Shown: positions 8,937 through 18,840, counted from the first letter of the stretch. The stretch is DNA of 64,000 bases from Clostridium saccharoperbutylacetonicum N1-4(HMT) (GCF_000340885.1 NC_020291.1:1549001-1613000); one strand, 5' to 3'. Numbers and translations: made by a program. The notes: a model not told the origin generated them from the letters alone.

Positions 8937-11900
8937 ATGAATTATAAAGCTGGACTTGATGTTGGTTCAACAACTGTGAAGCTGGTTATAATTGATTCTG
9001 ACAATAAAATTGTATTTTCAAGTTATGAGCGCCACTTTGCTGATGTCAAAAATGCAACTTTAAGGGTATTAAAAGAAGCTATTAAAATTGTAGGAAAACA
9101 ACAAGAAATTATAATGAGGATAACTGGTTCTGCTGGAATGGGGCTTGCAAAAGTTATAGATGTTCCTTTTATACAGGAGGTTATATCATGTACTGAAGCA
9201 GTCGAAAAGTTAATTCCAGAAACTGATGTGGTTATCGAACTAGGTGGAGAGGATTCAAAAATTACTTTTTTAAAGGGCACTTTAGAACAAAGAATGAATG
9301 GTACCTGTGCTGGTGGAACAGGTGCATTTATAGACCAAATGGCATCTCTTTTAAATACAGATGCCCAGGGAATTAATGAAATGGCAAAAACGGCTGCAAT
9401 AATTTATCCTATAGCCTCGCGTTGTGGAGTTTTTGCAAAATCAGATATTCAACCTCTTATTAATCAGGGAGCATCAAAAGGAGATATAGCAGCAAGTGTT
9501 ATGCAGGCAGTTGTAAATCAGACCATTGCTAGTTTAGCAGCTGGAAGAAAGATTCAAGGAAAGATTGCTTTTTTAGGAGGGCCACTATATTTTTTGAGTG
9601 AACTTAGAAAAAGTTTTATGGAAACTTTAAAAGTGAAAGAAGAGGATGCAATTTTTCCAGAAAATTCTTTATTATTTGTTGCATTAGGGGCAGCCTTATA
9701 TCCTAAGCAAAATAAAATTGTACCTTTAGAAGAGGTTGTTCAGAATCTGGAGAAGGCTAGTAAAAATAATTTAGAAGTAGCAAGTTTCTTAGAGCCACTT
9801 TTTGAAAGTGAAGATGAACTAAAAGGATTTCGTGAACGTCATAGTAAAGCTTCAGTACCTACAAAAGCTTTAAGTGAACATAGTGGGGCTGCATATCTTG
9901 GTATAGATGCAGGCTCAACTACTTCCAAAATAGTACTTATAGACCAAGAAGCAAATATTTTATTTAGTCATTATGGGAATAATAAAGGAGAGCCGTTAGA
10001 TACAGTAAAAGAGACATTGGTTGATTTATTTAAGAAGCTTCCTAAAGAAGTATATATAGGAAAAGCTACTGTAACAGGCTATGGAGAAGAATTACTAAAA
10101 AATGCATTAAAAATAGATATTGGAGTAGTTGAAACAATGGCTCATTATAGGGCTGCTGAGCATTTTCAAGATGGTGTAGATTTCATTTTGGATATTGGTG
10201 GACAAGATATGAAAGCCTTAACTATTAAAGATGGAACTTTATCCTCTATTCAACTAAATGAAGCATGTTCTTCTGGTTGCGGTTCCTTTATTGAAACTTT
10301 TGCGAAATCAATGAATTACAGTGTAGAGGATTTTGCAAAGGCAGCGCTTAATTCAAAAAGTCCAGCTGATTTAGGCTCAAAATGTACTGTATTTATGAAT
10401 TCTAAAGTGAAACAGGTACAAAAGGAAGGGTTTAATGTTGGAGATATTTCAGCAGGATTGGCTTATTCAGTTATAAAAAACTCATTATATAAGGTAATAA
10501 AAATAAAAAGACCAGAAGAGTTAGGTAAGAAAATAGTTTGTCAGGGTGGAACTTTCTATAATGAGGCAGTGCTTAGAGCTTTTGAAAAAATCAGTGGCTT
10601 AGAAGTTGTTCGCCCAACTATTGCAGGGTTAATGGGAGCTTATGGAGCAGCGTTGATTGCTAAAGCTAATCATCAAATTGGAGAAAAATCAAGTTTAATT
10701 TCACTGACAGATTTAGAGCAATTTACAGTTGAAAAAGAATTTACTAGATGCAAGCTTTGCGAAAATAAGTGTATGTTAACTGTAACGACTTTCTCTGATG
10801 GTGGCAGTTTTGTATCAGGTAATAGATGTGAGAGAGGGGCAAAAATTCAAATTAAAGAAGAAGATAAAAGGGTTAACTTAGTAGAGTATAGATATAATAG
10901 ATTATTTAAGTATCGCCCACTTGAAATGACTGAGGCCACTAGAGGCGTAATTGGAATTCCAAGGGCTTTAAATATATATGATAATTATCCTTTGTGGTTT
11001 ACAATATTTACTGATTTAGGATTTGGGATCGAACTTTCCCCTAGATCTACTAAGAAAATTTATGAAACTGGTATTGATACTATTCCAAGTGATACAGTGT
11101 GTTATCCAGCGAAAATATCACATGGTCATGTACAGAACTTAATTAATAAAGGAATAACAAAGATATTTTTCCCAACAGTAGTATATGAACGACTGGAGCA
11201 TGAAAAAGCAGATAATCATTATAATTGTGCTGTAGTTCAAGGTTATCCTAATCTTTTAAAGCATAATATAGATGAAGTAATTAATGAAGAGATAACTTAT
11301 TATACACCAGCTATAAATTTAGCTGATAAGGATTCTGTAATTGAAACGCTTTTAGAAGAATTAAAGGCTTATAAAATTACAGAAGAAGAAATGAAAAAAG
11401 CAGTTTATCATGGCTTTGAGGAGTTAACTGCTTTTAAAAATGATATAAAAGCAAAAGGTGAAGAGACCCTAAAGCTTATAGAAGAAAACGGAGGATATGG
11501 GATTGTATTAGCAGGGCGTCCATACCATTCTGATCCTGAAATTAACCATGGCATTTCAAAGGTTATAACGCAAGAAGGCTTTCATGTTCTTACAGAAGAT
11601 AGCATTTATCAGTTAGGAGATGTCGAAGATTTAAGATTAGTTAATCAATGGGAATATGGTTCACGTATTTTTGCAGCAGCAAAAGTTGTTGCAAAGTCTA
11701 AAAATATAGACTTTGTCCAGCTTAATTCTTTTGGATGTAGTTTAGACACTGTTGCTACAGATCAAATATCAGAAATTTTAGAGCAGTATGGAAAAGTTTT
11801 AACTGTCCTGAAAATAGATGAAGGTTCAAATTTAGGGACTGTAAAAATTCGTATGAGATCTCTTAAAGTGTCTATTAAAGATAAAGAAAAAGCAGGCTTT

Positions 11901-13169
11901 AAGCCATATAAGAGATTTGAAAATCCTAATTTTGCAAATTTCACTAAGGAAATGAAAGAGGCTCATACAATACTGCTTCCTTCCATTGCACCTTTTAGGC
12001 AAAACGGATTAGTGAATATTGCCCTTCGTGCGTCAGGTTATAATGCTGTAATGCTGCCTTCGAAAAACTTAACAGCATTAGATAAAGGGTTGAGATTTGT
12101 AAATAATGAATATTGCCATCCACCAATTGATTATGTTGGACAGATAGTAGAAGCTCTTGAAAGTGGAAAATATGATTTAGATAATACTACAATTATGATT
12201 TTAGATCCAGGAACAAATTGCAGCTGTAGAGGAGCAAATTTTGCAACAGTACTGCGTAAAGCAATTTATGATGCAGGTTATCCAGATGTACCAGTTGTTC
12301 CTATGCCTATAGAGTTTAAGGATTATGAGACAGATGAAAGAAAATCTGGTTTTGTTTTAACAGAGCCTCTTTTGAAAAGATTAGCCCTTGCAAATTCATA
12401 TGCTGATTTATTTGAAAAAGTTGTATACAGAACTAGACCATATGAGATTAAATCTGGACAAATAGATAGATTACATCAAAAATGGATAGAGAAAATAAAA
12501 CCTAATATAGAAAATACGTCCTTAAGTGATTTTAGAATTAACATGGAAAATATCATTAAAGAGTTTGATAATATTCCGTTATTAGATATCCAAAAGCCTA
12601 AGGTTGGGCTTGTTGGAGATGCTGAATTAACTATAAACTTTGCTGAAAATGGAAGTTACAATATTGTAAGGTTATTAGAGTCAGAAGGAGTAGAAGTCGT
12701 TGTGCCAGGAATAGGCTTTATGTCTACTTATTTAATAGGTGATTTAGGTGAACATATGAAAGAATTATCGGACAGCTTTTATAATCAATGCGAAAAGCCT
12801 ATGGATGAAGCTTTAAGAGCTTCTAAAAGGTTTAGAAAATTCTATTCTATTTTTGACATGAAGGCAAGTGCAAATCAAATAGCACCATTTGCAAATTATC
12901 AGGGTAAGTTTTGGTTTATGACTGGTGGTAAAATGATAGAGCTTTTAAAAGATAATGTTAATAATATTGTACTGTATCAAGCTTTCAATTGTGCCATTAA
13001 TTATGTGTGTGGTGTAGGTCTTAACAAAGAAATAAAAAGACAATATCCACAGGCTAATATAGTAAATATTGATTATGATCCTGGAATGTCAATGGTAAAC
13101 CAGGTAAATCGTATTAAACTTATGATAAGTAATGCTGAAAAAGATTTGGAAAGGGAAGAAGTAATTTAG
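8937..13169 (+). CDS. Fused acyl-CoA dehydratase-type activator (two ASKHA ATPase domains) and double-cubane-type reductase module
   Basis: 1410 residues. Two BcrAD/BadFG-type ATPase domains are in tandem: GLDVGSTTVK near residue 6 and GIDAGSTTSK near 322. Each has the Fe-S cysteine loops of activases (GTCAGGTGAF near 122 and SRCGVF near 161; ACSSGCGSF near 443 and GSKCTVF near 481). Next is a Cys-rich segment (CKLCENKC, then GNRCERG, about 604-633), a DUF2229-like region, and an HgdB/double-cubane-like C-terminal half with CHPPIDYVG and NCSCRG cysteines. Activases transfer electrons with ATP hydrolysis to a partner; double-cubane proteins of this superfamily reduce small molecules such as acetylene. 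Proteins of this fused form are widespread in clostridia with little known function. Its position between a nitrogenase-like pair and LarE makes it a candidate second ATP-driven low-potential reductase of the cluster. Confidence 0.85.
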   Translation: MNYKAGLDVGSTTVKLVIIDSDNKIVFSSYERHFADVKNATLRVLKEAIKIVGKQQEIIMRITGSAGMGLAKVIDVPFIQEVISCTEAVEKLIPETDVVIELGGEDSKITFLKGTLEQRMNGTCAGGTGAFIDQMASLLNTDAQGINEMAKTAAIIYPIASRCGVFAKSDIQPLINQGASKGDIAASVMQAVVNQTIASLAAGRKIQGKIAFLGGPLYFLSELRKSFMETLKVKEEDAIFPENSLLFVALGAALYPKQNKIVPLEEVVQNLEKASKNNLEVASFLEPLFESEDELKGFRERHSKASVPTKALSEHSGAAYLGIDAGSTTSKIVLIDQEANILFSHYGNNKGEPLDTVKETLVDLFKKLPKEVYIGKATVTGYGEELLKNALKIDIGVVETMAHYRAAEHFQDGVDFILDIGGQDMKALTIKDGTLSSIQLNEACSSGCGSFIETFAKSMNYSVEDFAKAALNSKSPADLGSKCTVFMNSKVKQVQKEGFNVGDISAGLAYSVIKNSLYKVIKIKRPEELGKKIVCQGGTFYNEAVLRAFEKISGLEVVRPTIAGLMGAYGAALIAKANHQIGEKSSLISLTDLEQFTVEKEFTRCKLCENKCMLTVTTFSDGGSFVSGNRCERGAKIQIKEEDKRVNLVEYRYNRLFKYRPLEMTEATRGVIGIPRALNIYDNYPLWFTIFTDLGFGIELSPRSTKKIYETGIDTIPSDTVCYPAKISHGHVQNLINKGITKIFFPTVVYERLEHEKADNHYNCAVVQGYPNLLKHNIDEVINEEITYYTPAINLADKDSVIETLLEELKAYKITEEEMKKAVYHGFEELTAFKNDIKAKGEETLKLIEENGGYGIVLAGRPYHSDPEINHGISKVITQEGFHVLTEDSIYQLGDVEDLRLVNQWEYGSRIFAAAKVVAKSKNIDFVQLNSFGCSLDTVATDQISEILEQYGKVLTVLKIDEGSNLGTVKIRMRSLKVSIKDKEKAGFKPYKRFENPNFANFTKEMKEAHTILLPSIAPFRQNGLVNIALRASGYNAVMLPSKNLTALDKGLRFVNNEYCHPPIDYVGQIVEALESGKYDLDNTTIMILDPGTNCSCRGANFATVLRKAIYDAGYPDVPVVPMPIEFKDYETDERKSGFVLTEPLLKRLALANSYADLFEKVVYRTRPYEIKSGQIDRLHQKWIEKIKPNIENTSLSDFRINMENIIKEFDNIPLLDIQKPKVGLVGDAELTINFAENGSYNIVRLLESEGVEVVVPGIGFMSTYLIGDLGEHMKELSDSFYNQCEKPMDEALRASKRFRKFYSIFDMKASANQIAPFANYQGKFWFMTGGKMIELLKDNVNNIVLYQAFNCAINYVCGVGLNKEIKRQYPQANIVNIDYDPGMSMVNQVNRIKLMISNAEKDLEREEVI

Positions 13170-13172
13170 TGA

Positions 13173-13216
13173 AATTATATTTTAACTGTGATACAAATTA
13201 CAGTTAAAATATAATT
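13173..13216 (+). terminator. 17-bp stem hairpin between reductase-fusion and larE-like genes
   Basis: AATTATATTTTAACTGT (13173-13189) is perfectly complementary to 13200-13216. No T-tract follows, so it may be an mRNA-processing or stability element rather than a full terminator. Confidence 0.5.
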
Positions 13217-13245
13217 AGTGCTAGAAATACAGGAGGAAGTAATAT

Positions 13246-14073
13246 ATGTTATTACAGGAGAAATTTCAATTTCTAAAGGATAATATAAAAGAAAGAGGAA
13301 GTGGAGCAATTGCTTTTTCAGGTGGAGTGGATAGTACCTTCTTAGTTTATGTAGCACATGAGGTATTAGGAGATAAGGTTATAGCAGTTACAGCTACTTC
13401 ATCAACTTATCCACAAAGAGAGTTAAAGGAAGCAATTAAATATGCAAAGGACATTGGAGTAAAGCACTTAATTATATCTTCAGAAGAGTTAGACATTGAG
13501 GGATTTGCGAGTAATCCTAAAAATAGGTGTTACTATTGCAAAAAAGAACTTTTTACAAAGATAAGGGTAGTAGCTAAAGAAAATGGTATTGAATATGTTT
13601 TTGATGGTTCAAACCTGGATGATAGTGGTGATTACAGACCAGGAATGCAGGCAGCTAGTGAATTGGAAGTTATAAGCCCTCTTAAGGAAGCTACTCTTAC
13701 TAAAGAGGACATAAGAGCACTTTCAAAAGAATTAGGAATTCCAACTTGGAACAAGCCTTCCTTTGCATGTTTATCTTCCAGATTTCCTTATGGAAGAAAG
13801 ATTACAATTCCAAAGCTTAAAATGGTAGAAGAAGCAGAACAGTTTTTACTAGATATAGGCATAAGGCAAGTAAGAGTAAGGCATCATGGAGAAATAGCTA
13901 GAATTGAAGTTTCTCCTGAAGAAAGAGTTAAATTCTTTGATGTTTCTGTAATGGATAAGATAGGAGAGACGTTCAAAAAAATAGGATTTTCTTATGTTAC
14001 TTTAGATGTAATAGGATACAGAACAGGGAGTATGAATGAAGTTCTTACAGCGGAAGAAAAAAACAATGCGTGA
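13246..14073 (+). CDS. larE: LarE-type ATP-dependent sulfur transferase
   Basis: 275 residues. SGGVDS (25-30) is the PP-loop that adenylates the substrate. Cys95 and Cys98 (RCYYC) and Cys175 (FACLSSRF) give the three-cysteine pattern of LarE proteins that use a [4Fe-4S] cluster, as opposed to the single sacrificial Cys form of Lactobacillus. LarE normally inserts sulfur into the nickel-pincer cofactor of lactate racemase, but no larA, larB or larC is seen in the window. It lies at the end of the reductase operon and is closed by a strong terminator, so a role in sulfur delivery to another cofactor or metabolite is plausible (inference). Confidence 0.85.
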   Translation: MLLQEKFQFLKDNIKERGSGAIAFSGGVDSTFLVYVAHEVLGDKVIAVTATSSTYPQRELKEAIKYAKDIGVKHLIISSEELDIEGFASNPKNRCYYCKKELFTKIRVVAKENGIEYVFDGSNLDDSGDYRPGMQAASELEVISPLKEATLTKEDIRALSKELGIPTWNKPSFACLSSRFPYGRKITIPKLKMVEEAEQFLLDIGIRQVRVRHHGEIARIEVSPEERVKFFDVSVMDKIGETFKKIGFSYVTLDVIGYRTGSMNEVLTAEEKNNA

Positions 14074-14091
14074 GATTTTATTTTGATCTGA

Positions 14092-14137
14092 TTATACAAA
14101 CGATAAGCAGGTTTTGCTTATCGTTTGTATAAAAAAA
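14092..14137. terminator. Strong bidirectional terminator after larE-like gene
   Basis: TTATACAAACGATAAGC pairs with GCTTATCGTTTGTATAA around a seven-base loop and is followed by an A/T-rich tail usable from either strand. It separates the first operon from the T-box unit. Confidence 0.8.
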
Positions 14138-14193
14138 TAAAAATTGTATCTACAAAATGAATTGAGAAAATTTTATAAAAATATAAAATTATA

Positions 14194-14223
14194 TTGACTA
14201 ATAGTCCCAATATGGAATATAAT
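14194..14223 (+). promoter_or_regulatory. Promoter of the cysteine T-box transcript
   Basis: TTGACT (14194-14199), 18-base spacer and TATAAT (14218-14223). The T-box leader starts just downstream. Confidence 0.65.
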
Positions 14224-14269
14224 TATTTTTATAAATCATACTAAATAAATAGGAATAATAAGAAAAAGA

Positions 14270-14592
14270 AATCATATAATTTATTATAAGACAAAGCAAT
14301 GAAGGGAATAAGTATATTAAGGAAAGTTTTTAGAGAGGAATTCTTAAAAGAGCTGGAAGGAGTTCTAAATGGAACTTAATAGAATGCATCCTGGAGCACT
14401 AAGTTGAACACAGGTATATAAAGTAACAGGTAATTAAGCTTATCTATTTTACATTATTGGCCAAGTTATAGTAGACTTAGCGGGAATGCCCGATATAGCA
14501 AAAAGAAGATGTTATGTATAAATTTATTCATAACAATCAGAGTGGAACCGCGGATATTGTCTGCCTCTGTTTAATATGGAGGTAGTTTTTTT
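14270..14592 (+). ncRNA. T-box leader, cysteine specific
   Basis: The T-box core GAGTGGAACCGCGG lies at 14540-14553. An AGAGAG bulge (about 14331) and a GAA-TGC-ATCC segment place a TGC (Cys) specifier at 14385-14387. The competing terminator CTGCCTC/GGAGGTAG with seven T is at 14561-14592. Uncharged tRNA-Cys should allow read-through into the yezD-like and nifH-like genes. The Cys assignment is by eye from the specifier position; the T-box itself is clear. Confidence 0.88.
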
Positions 14593-14775
14593 ATATTAAA
14601 AATCATATTAGAACACGAGTAAAAAGATATTGGATGAATATAATAGTGGGGCTATTTATTTTATTTATTCAAATAACAAAATATTATTATGGATTTTGTA
14701 CAAAAACTAATGTTTTATCTTCAAATTTAGAGAGAATAAGTTTTTTATAATTTAAAGTGTATGGGGGAATGTTTT

Positions 14776-14928
14776 ATGGCGATTAATGAAAAACAAATTA
14801 TCGAGGATAAAAAGCTTAAAGAAATACTTAAAATGATTGAAAAAATTAAATATGGGTCTGTGACACTAATAATTCAAGATGGAGTAATAATACAAGTAGA
14901 TAAAAATGAAAAAATACGAATGAAATAA
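14776..14928 (+). CDS. Small YezD-like (DUF2292) protein
   Basis: 50 residues; too short for many gene finders. The C-terminal half (SVTLIIQDGVIIQVDKNEKIR region) matches the small YezD/DUF2292 family, which is often found with sulfate and cysteine assimilation genes; its function is not established. Start ATG 14776 has GGGGG eight bases upstream (an ATG at 14761 is in frame but overlaps that site). It is the first gene behind the cysteine T-box and is separated from nifH by a second leader terminator. Confidence 0.75.
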   Translation: MAINEKQIIEDKKLKEILKMIEKIKYGSVTLIIQDGVIIQVDKNEKIRMK

Positions 14929-14960
14929 TAAGAGAATAATTAATAGTGGTATTATAGTAA

Positions 14961-15020
14961 TCTGACTGGAGAACCAGAGGATGTACTTCTTAATAAAAGA
15001 AGTATATCCTCTTTTATTTT
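14961..15020 (+). promoter_or_regulatory. Leader element: short CTGG/CCAG hairpin plus terminator (copy 2)
   Basis: CTGG-AGAA-CCAG followed by AGAGGATGTACTTCTT pairing with AAGAAGTATATCCTCT and a T-rich tail. The layout and most bases match the element at 3779-3840. It sits 33 bases before the nifH-like start, giving a second control point after the T-box. Confidence 0.78.
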
Positions 15021-15025
15021 ATTAA

Positions 15026-15907
<882 letters not shown>

Positions 15908-15983
15908 TTTAAATAATTTTGGAGTATAAAGTTTAAAATACCTAAAGCAGCATTAGTATTTAAGATAATGGGGAGGCAATTTT

Positions 15984-16763
15984 ATGATAACAGTTAAAAA
16001 TGTAAGTAAAACTTTTAATACTCCAACCGGAAAAGTAGAAGTATTAAAAGATATACACTTTAAAGTTGATAAAGGAGATATTTTTGGAATAATAGGTTTT
16101 AGTGGTGCCGGAAAATCAACCTTAATAAGGTGTTTAAATGGTCTAGAAAAACCTAATTCTGGGGATATATTAATTGGAGAAAATGAGATAACTAAATTAA
16201 ATAGAAAAGAGTTGCGAAGTGCTAGAAAAAAGATTGGTATGATATTTCAACAATTTAACTTATTTGATTCAAGGACTGTTTATGAAAATATTGCTTTCCC
16301 ATTAGAAATCTCTGGGTATAAAAAAGATAAGATAAAAAATAGAGTTGAAGAAATATTAGAGTTAGTTGAATTATCAGAAAAAAGGGACTCATATCCACTT
16401 CAATTAAGTGGAGGGCAAAAGCAGAGAGTTGGTATTGCAAGAGCATTGGCAAATGAGCCAGATGTACTGCTTAGCGATGAAGCAACTTCTGCCTTGGATC
16501 CTCAAACAACATTTTCAATCTTAGAACTTTTGAAAAATATTAATCAAAAATTAAACCTTACAATAGTTATAATAACCCATGAACTAGATGTATTAAGATA
16601 TTGCACTAATAATATGGTGGTTTTAGAAGATGGACACATTGTTGAAAGAGGAAATACAGAAAATTTATTTCTAAATCCCAAAAGTGACACATTAAAGAGA
16701 TTTATAAATATTACAGAGGGAATTCAGAAGAGCAGAAAATTTTCAGGAGGTGAAGGGATATGA
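15984..16763 (+). CDS. metN: Methionine-type ABC importer ATPase lacking the C-terminal regulatory domain
   Basis: 259 residues with Walker A (GFSGAGKST), LSGGQKQR and Walker B (VLLSDEATSALDP, the MetN form). It ends shortly after the nucleotide-binding domain; usual MetN is about 340 residues with a C-terminal NIL/C2 domain that binds methionine and inhibits transport. That domain is absent here, so the importer should lack this feedback or carry another substrate. It overlaps the permease by four bases (ATGA). No frameshift remnant of the domain is evident, as metI begins immediately. Confidence 0.88.
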   Translation: MITVKNVSKTFNTPTGKVEVLKDIHFKVDKGDIFGIIGFSGAGKSTLIRCLNGLEKPNSGDILIGENEITKLNRKELRSARKKIGMIFQQFNLFDSRTVYENIAFPLEISGYKKDKIKNRVEEILELVELSEKRDSYPLQLSGGQKQRVGIARALANEPDVLLSDEATSALDPQTTFSILELLKNINQKLNLTIVIITHELDVLRYCTNNMVVLEDGHIVERGNTENLFLNPKSDTLKRFINITEGIQKSRKFSGGEGI

Positions 16764-17428
16764 ATAGCGACTTAGTTAATTTGATATTAACAGGAACAAA
16801 AGAAACATTATATATGGTATTCCTTTCATCAATAATAGCATTTTTATTAGGCATACCGATTGGAATTTTGCTTGTTGTCAGCGATAAGGGTGGGATATTT
16901 CCATTACTTAAAGTAAACAAGATAGTTGGATTTATAATTAATGTCATACGATCAATGCCTGAAATGATATTGATAATTATTTTATTGCCACTTGCAAAAC
17001 TAATAGTAGGAACAACTTTAGGAGCAAATGCTGCCATTGTATCTATTTCTATAGGTTCAGCTCCTTTTATAGCAAGAATAATAGAAAATAGTTTAAAAGA
17101 GGTTGAGTTTGGAAAGATTGAAGCAGCAGAAGCAATGGGAGCAACGACCTTTGAAATAATCAAAAAAGTTTTGCTGCCAGAAGCATTACCTTCAATAGTT
17201 AGAGGCGCTACTATTGCGATAATAGGAATAATTGGATTCACAGCTATAGCTGGTGCAATAGGCGCGGGCGGGCTTGGAAGTTTAGCAATAAGATTTGGAT
17301 ATCAAAGATTTCGTACAGACGTATTAATTGGCACTGTAATAGTACTTGTGACAATTGTACAAGTTATTCAGCTGATTGGAGATTCTAGTGCAAGATTAAT
17401 AAATAAAAAGAGATTCAAGTTTGATTAG
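16760..17428 (+). CDS. metI: Methionine-type ABC importer permease
   Basis: 222 residues, five or so membrane segments. The MRSMPE-like IRSMPEMIL segment and EAA loop (EAAEAMGATTFEIIKKVLLPEALP) are hallmarks of MetI. Translation is coupled to metN by an ATGA overlap and helped by AGGAGGTG. It forms the channel with MetN and MetQ encoded on either side. Confidence 0.9.
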   Translation: MNSDLVNLILTGTKETLYMVFLSSIIAFLLGIPIGILLVVSDKGGIFPLLKVNKIVGFIINVIRSMPEMILIIILLPLAKLIVGTTLGANAAIVSISIGSAPFIARIIENSLKEVEFGKIEAAEAMGATTFEIIKKVLLPEALPSIVRGATIAIIGIIGFTAIAGAIGAGGLGSLAIRFGYQRFRTDVLIGTVIVLVTIVQVIQLIGDSSARLINKKRFKFD

Positions 17429-17493
17429 AGAAGTAATTTAAATTGAATTAATAGATAATTATTAAAATAAAAAATTTTAAGGAGGAATATATA

Positions 17494-18336
17494 ATGAAGA
17501 AAAAAATAATCGCAATTATTGCAAGTACATTTATTTTAATGGGAGCACTTGCAAGCTGCTCTGCAAATAGTAAGCAAGATTCAAATAATTCAAATAGTAG
17601 TTCAAATGAAAAAAAAGAAGTAACCATAAAAGTAGGGGCATCAATAACGCCACATGCTGAGATATTAGAGCATATAAAACCTAAACTAAAAGAGCAAGGA
17701 ATTAATTTAGAAGTTGTAACATTAGATGATGAAGGACAGTTAAACCCTGCATTGGATGAAAAACAAATTGATGCAAATTACTTTCAACATGTGCCTTACT
17801 TAGAATCAGTATCAAAAGAAAAAGGGTATAATTTTGAAGTTGCAGGAAAAGTTCATATTGAACCGATAGGGCTATATTCTAATAAAATAAAATCTATTAA
17901 TGATTTAAAAGATGGAGATAAAATAGGAATACCTAATAATCCATCAAATGAATACAGAGCATTAGTACTTCTTGAGAAGAATGGACTTATTAAATTGAAA
18001 AGTGGACTAGCAAATTATTCTGCGACACCAAATGATATAGCAGAAAATCCTAAACATCTTCAATTTGTAGAAACTGACGCAGCACAATTACCAAGAGCGC
18101 TTGGGGATTTAGCAGGAGCTGTAATAAACACTAATATAATTTTAGATGCAAAAATAGATCCCAATACTGCTCTGATTAGAGAAAGTGGAGATTCTCCTTA
18201 TGCCAACATAGTTGTAGTAAGAAAAGGTGATAAAGACAGGCCAGAGATTCAAGCTCTTGTAAAGGCCTTAACATCAGACGATGTTAAAAATTTTATTAAA
18301 CAACAATATGGTGTGGCAGTAGTTCCAGCATTTTAG
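17494..18336 (+). CDS. metQ: MetQ/NlpA-family substrate-binding lipoprotein
   Basis: 280 residues. Signal peptide with lipobox (LASC) followed by an Asn/Ser-rich linker, then the NlpA domain: GASITPHAEIL, ANYFQHVPYL, and IPNNPSNEYRAL. MetQ homologues bind methionine; some members bind other amino acids. It follows metN-metI with AAGGAGG. Given the nitrogenase-like genes on both sides, methionine, S-methyl compounds or cystine derivatives are plausible ligands. Confidence 0.9.
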   Translation: MKKKIIAIIASTFILMGALASCSANSKQDSNNSNSSSNEKKEVTIKVGASITPHAEILEHIKPKLKEQGINLEVVTLDDEGQLNPALDEKQIDANYFQHVPYLESVSKEKGYNFEVAGKVHIEPIGLYSNKIKSINDLKDGDKIGIPNNPSNEYRALVLLEKNGLIKLKSGLANYSATPNDIAENPKHLQFVETDAAQLPRALGDLAGAVINTNIILDAKIDPNTALIRESGDSPYANIVVVRKGDKDRPEIQALVKALTSDDVKNFIKQQYGVAVVPAF

Positions 18337-18349
18337 ACATATAAAAGAA

Positions 18350-18451
18350 AATAATAAGTCTATAATGCGATGTATATTTCCCGTCGGATAAGGAAGTATG
18401 TTTGATTTATAGTGAGCCTATTAGGCTGACATACTGATTTATTATTTTTTT
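18350..18451 (+). promoter_or_regulatory. Riboswitch-like structured leader before the NifX-like gene
   Basis: An outer stem AATAATAAGTC (18350-18360) with GATTTATTATT (18436-18446) runs into a T-tract. Inside, GTATATTTCC (18372-18381) pairs with GGAAGTATGT (18392-18401), while AGTATGT (18395-18401) can instead pair with ACATACT (18429-18435); AGCCT-ATT-AGGCT forms a third hairpin. Mutually exclusive stems plus terminator are the architecture of a riboswitch or attenuator. It matches no class that I recognise. Confidence 0.5.
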
Positions 18452-18486
18452 GATCTTGAATATTAATTGGAAAGGAGAGAAAGGAA

Positions 18487-18840
18487 ATGTCGTATAAAGT
18501 AGCATTTGCTAGTAGTGATGGAAAAGTTGTTAATCAGCATTTCGGAAGGACAAAACAATTTTTAGTAGTTGAAATAGATAAAGATAATAAGAATTATAAC
18601 TATGTTGAAATGCGAATTAATGAACCAGCTTGTCAGGAATTTCAACATACAGAGGATGCCTTAAAGAATTCTATTGAGTTAATATATGATTGCGAAGCTG
18701 TTTTCGTTGCTAGAATAGGACAAGGTGCATTAGCTCAAGTTGAAGCTAGAGGAATAAAAGGAATTGAGGCACCATACTTCATTGAAGATATAATTGATAG
18801 AATACTAAATTCAAGAGTTAATATTTTAGATATATATTAG
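18487..18840 (+). CDS. NifX/NafY-like Fe-Mo cofactor-binding-domain protein
   Basis: 117 residues, a stand-alone dinitrogenase iron-molybdenum cofactor domain: VAFASSDGKVVNQHFGR at the N-terminus (HFGR is the family's conserved loop), then VARIGQGALAQVEARGI. Such proteins carry or store NifB-co and FeMo-co-like precursors. It is between the met importer and the NifB-like gene, supporting a dedicated cofactor route for the nitrogenase-like enzyme. AAAGGAGAG precedes ATG 18487. Confidence 0.88.
   Translation: MSYKVAFASSDGKVVNQHFGRTKQFLVVEIDKDNKNYNYVEMRINEPACQEFQHTEDALKNSIELIYDCEAVFVARIGQGALAQVEARGIKGIEAPYFIEDIIDRILNSRVNILDIY

Noticed and set aside
8937-13169. Two separate genes for activase and reductase
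   Set aside because: The frame is continuous over 1410 codons without internal stop or ribosome site, so it is a genuine fusion.
14776-14928. YezD-like frame as T-box leader peptide
   Set aside because: It has its own strong ribosome site, a family-typical C-terminal half and lies beyond the terminator, so a real small protein is more likely.
16711-17241. Minus-strand 176-codon frame over metI
   Set aside because: Low-complexity antisense of membrane-helix codons in metI; shadow frame.
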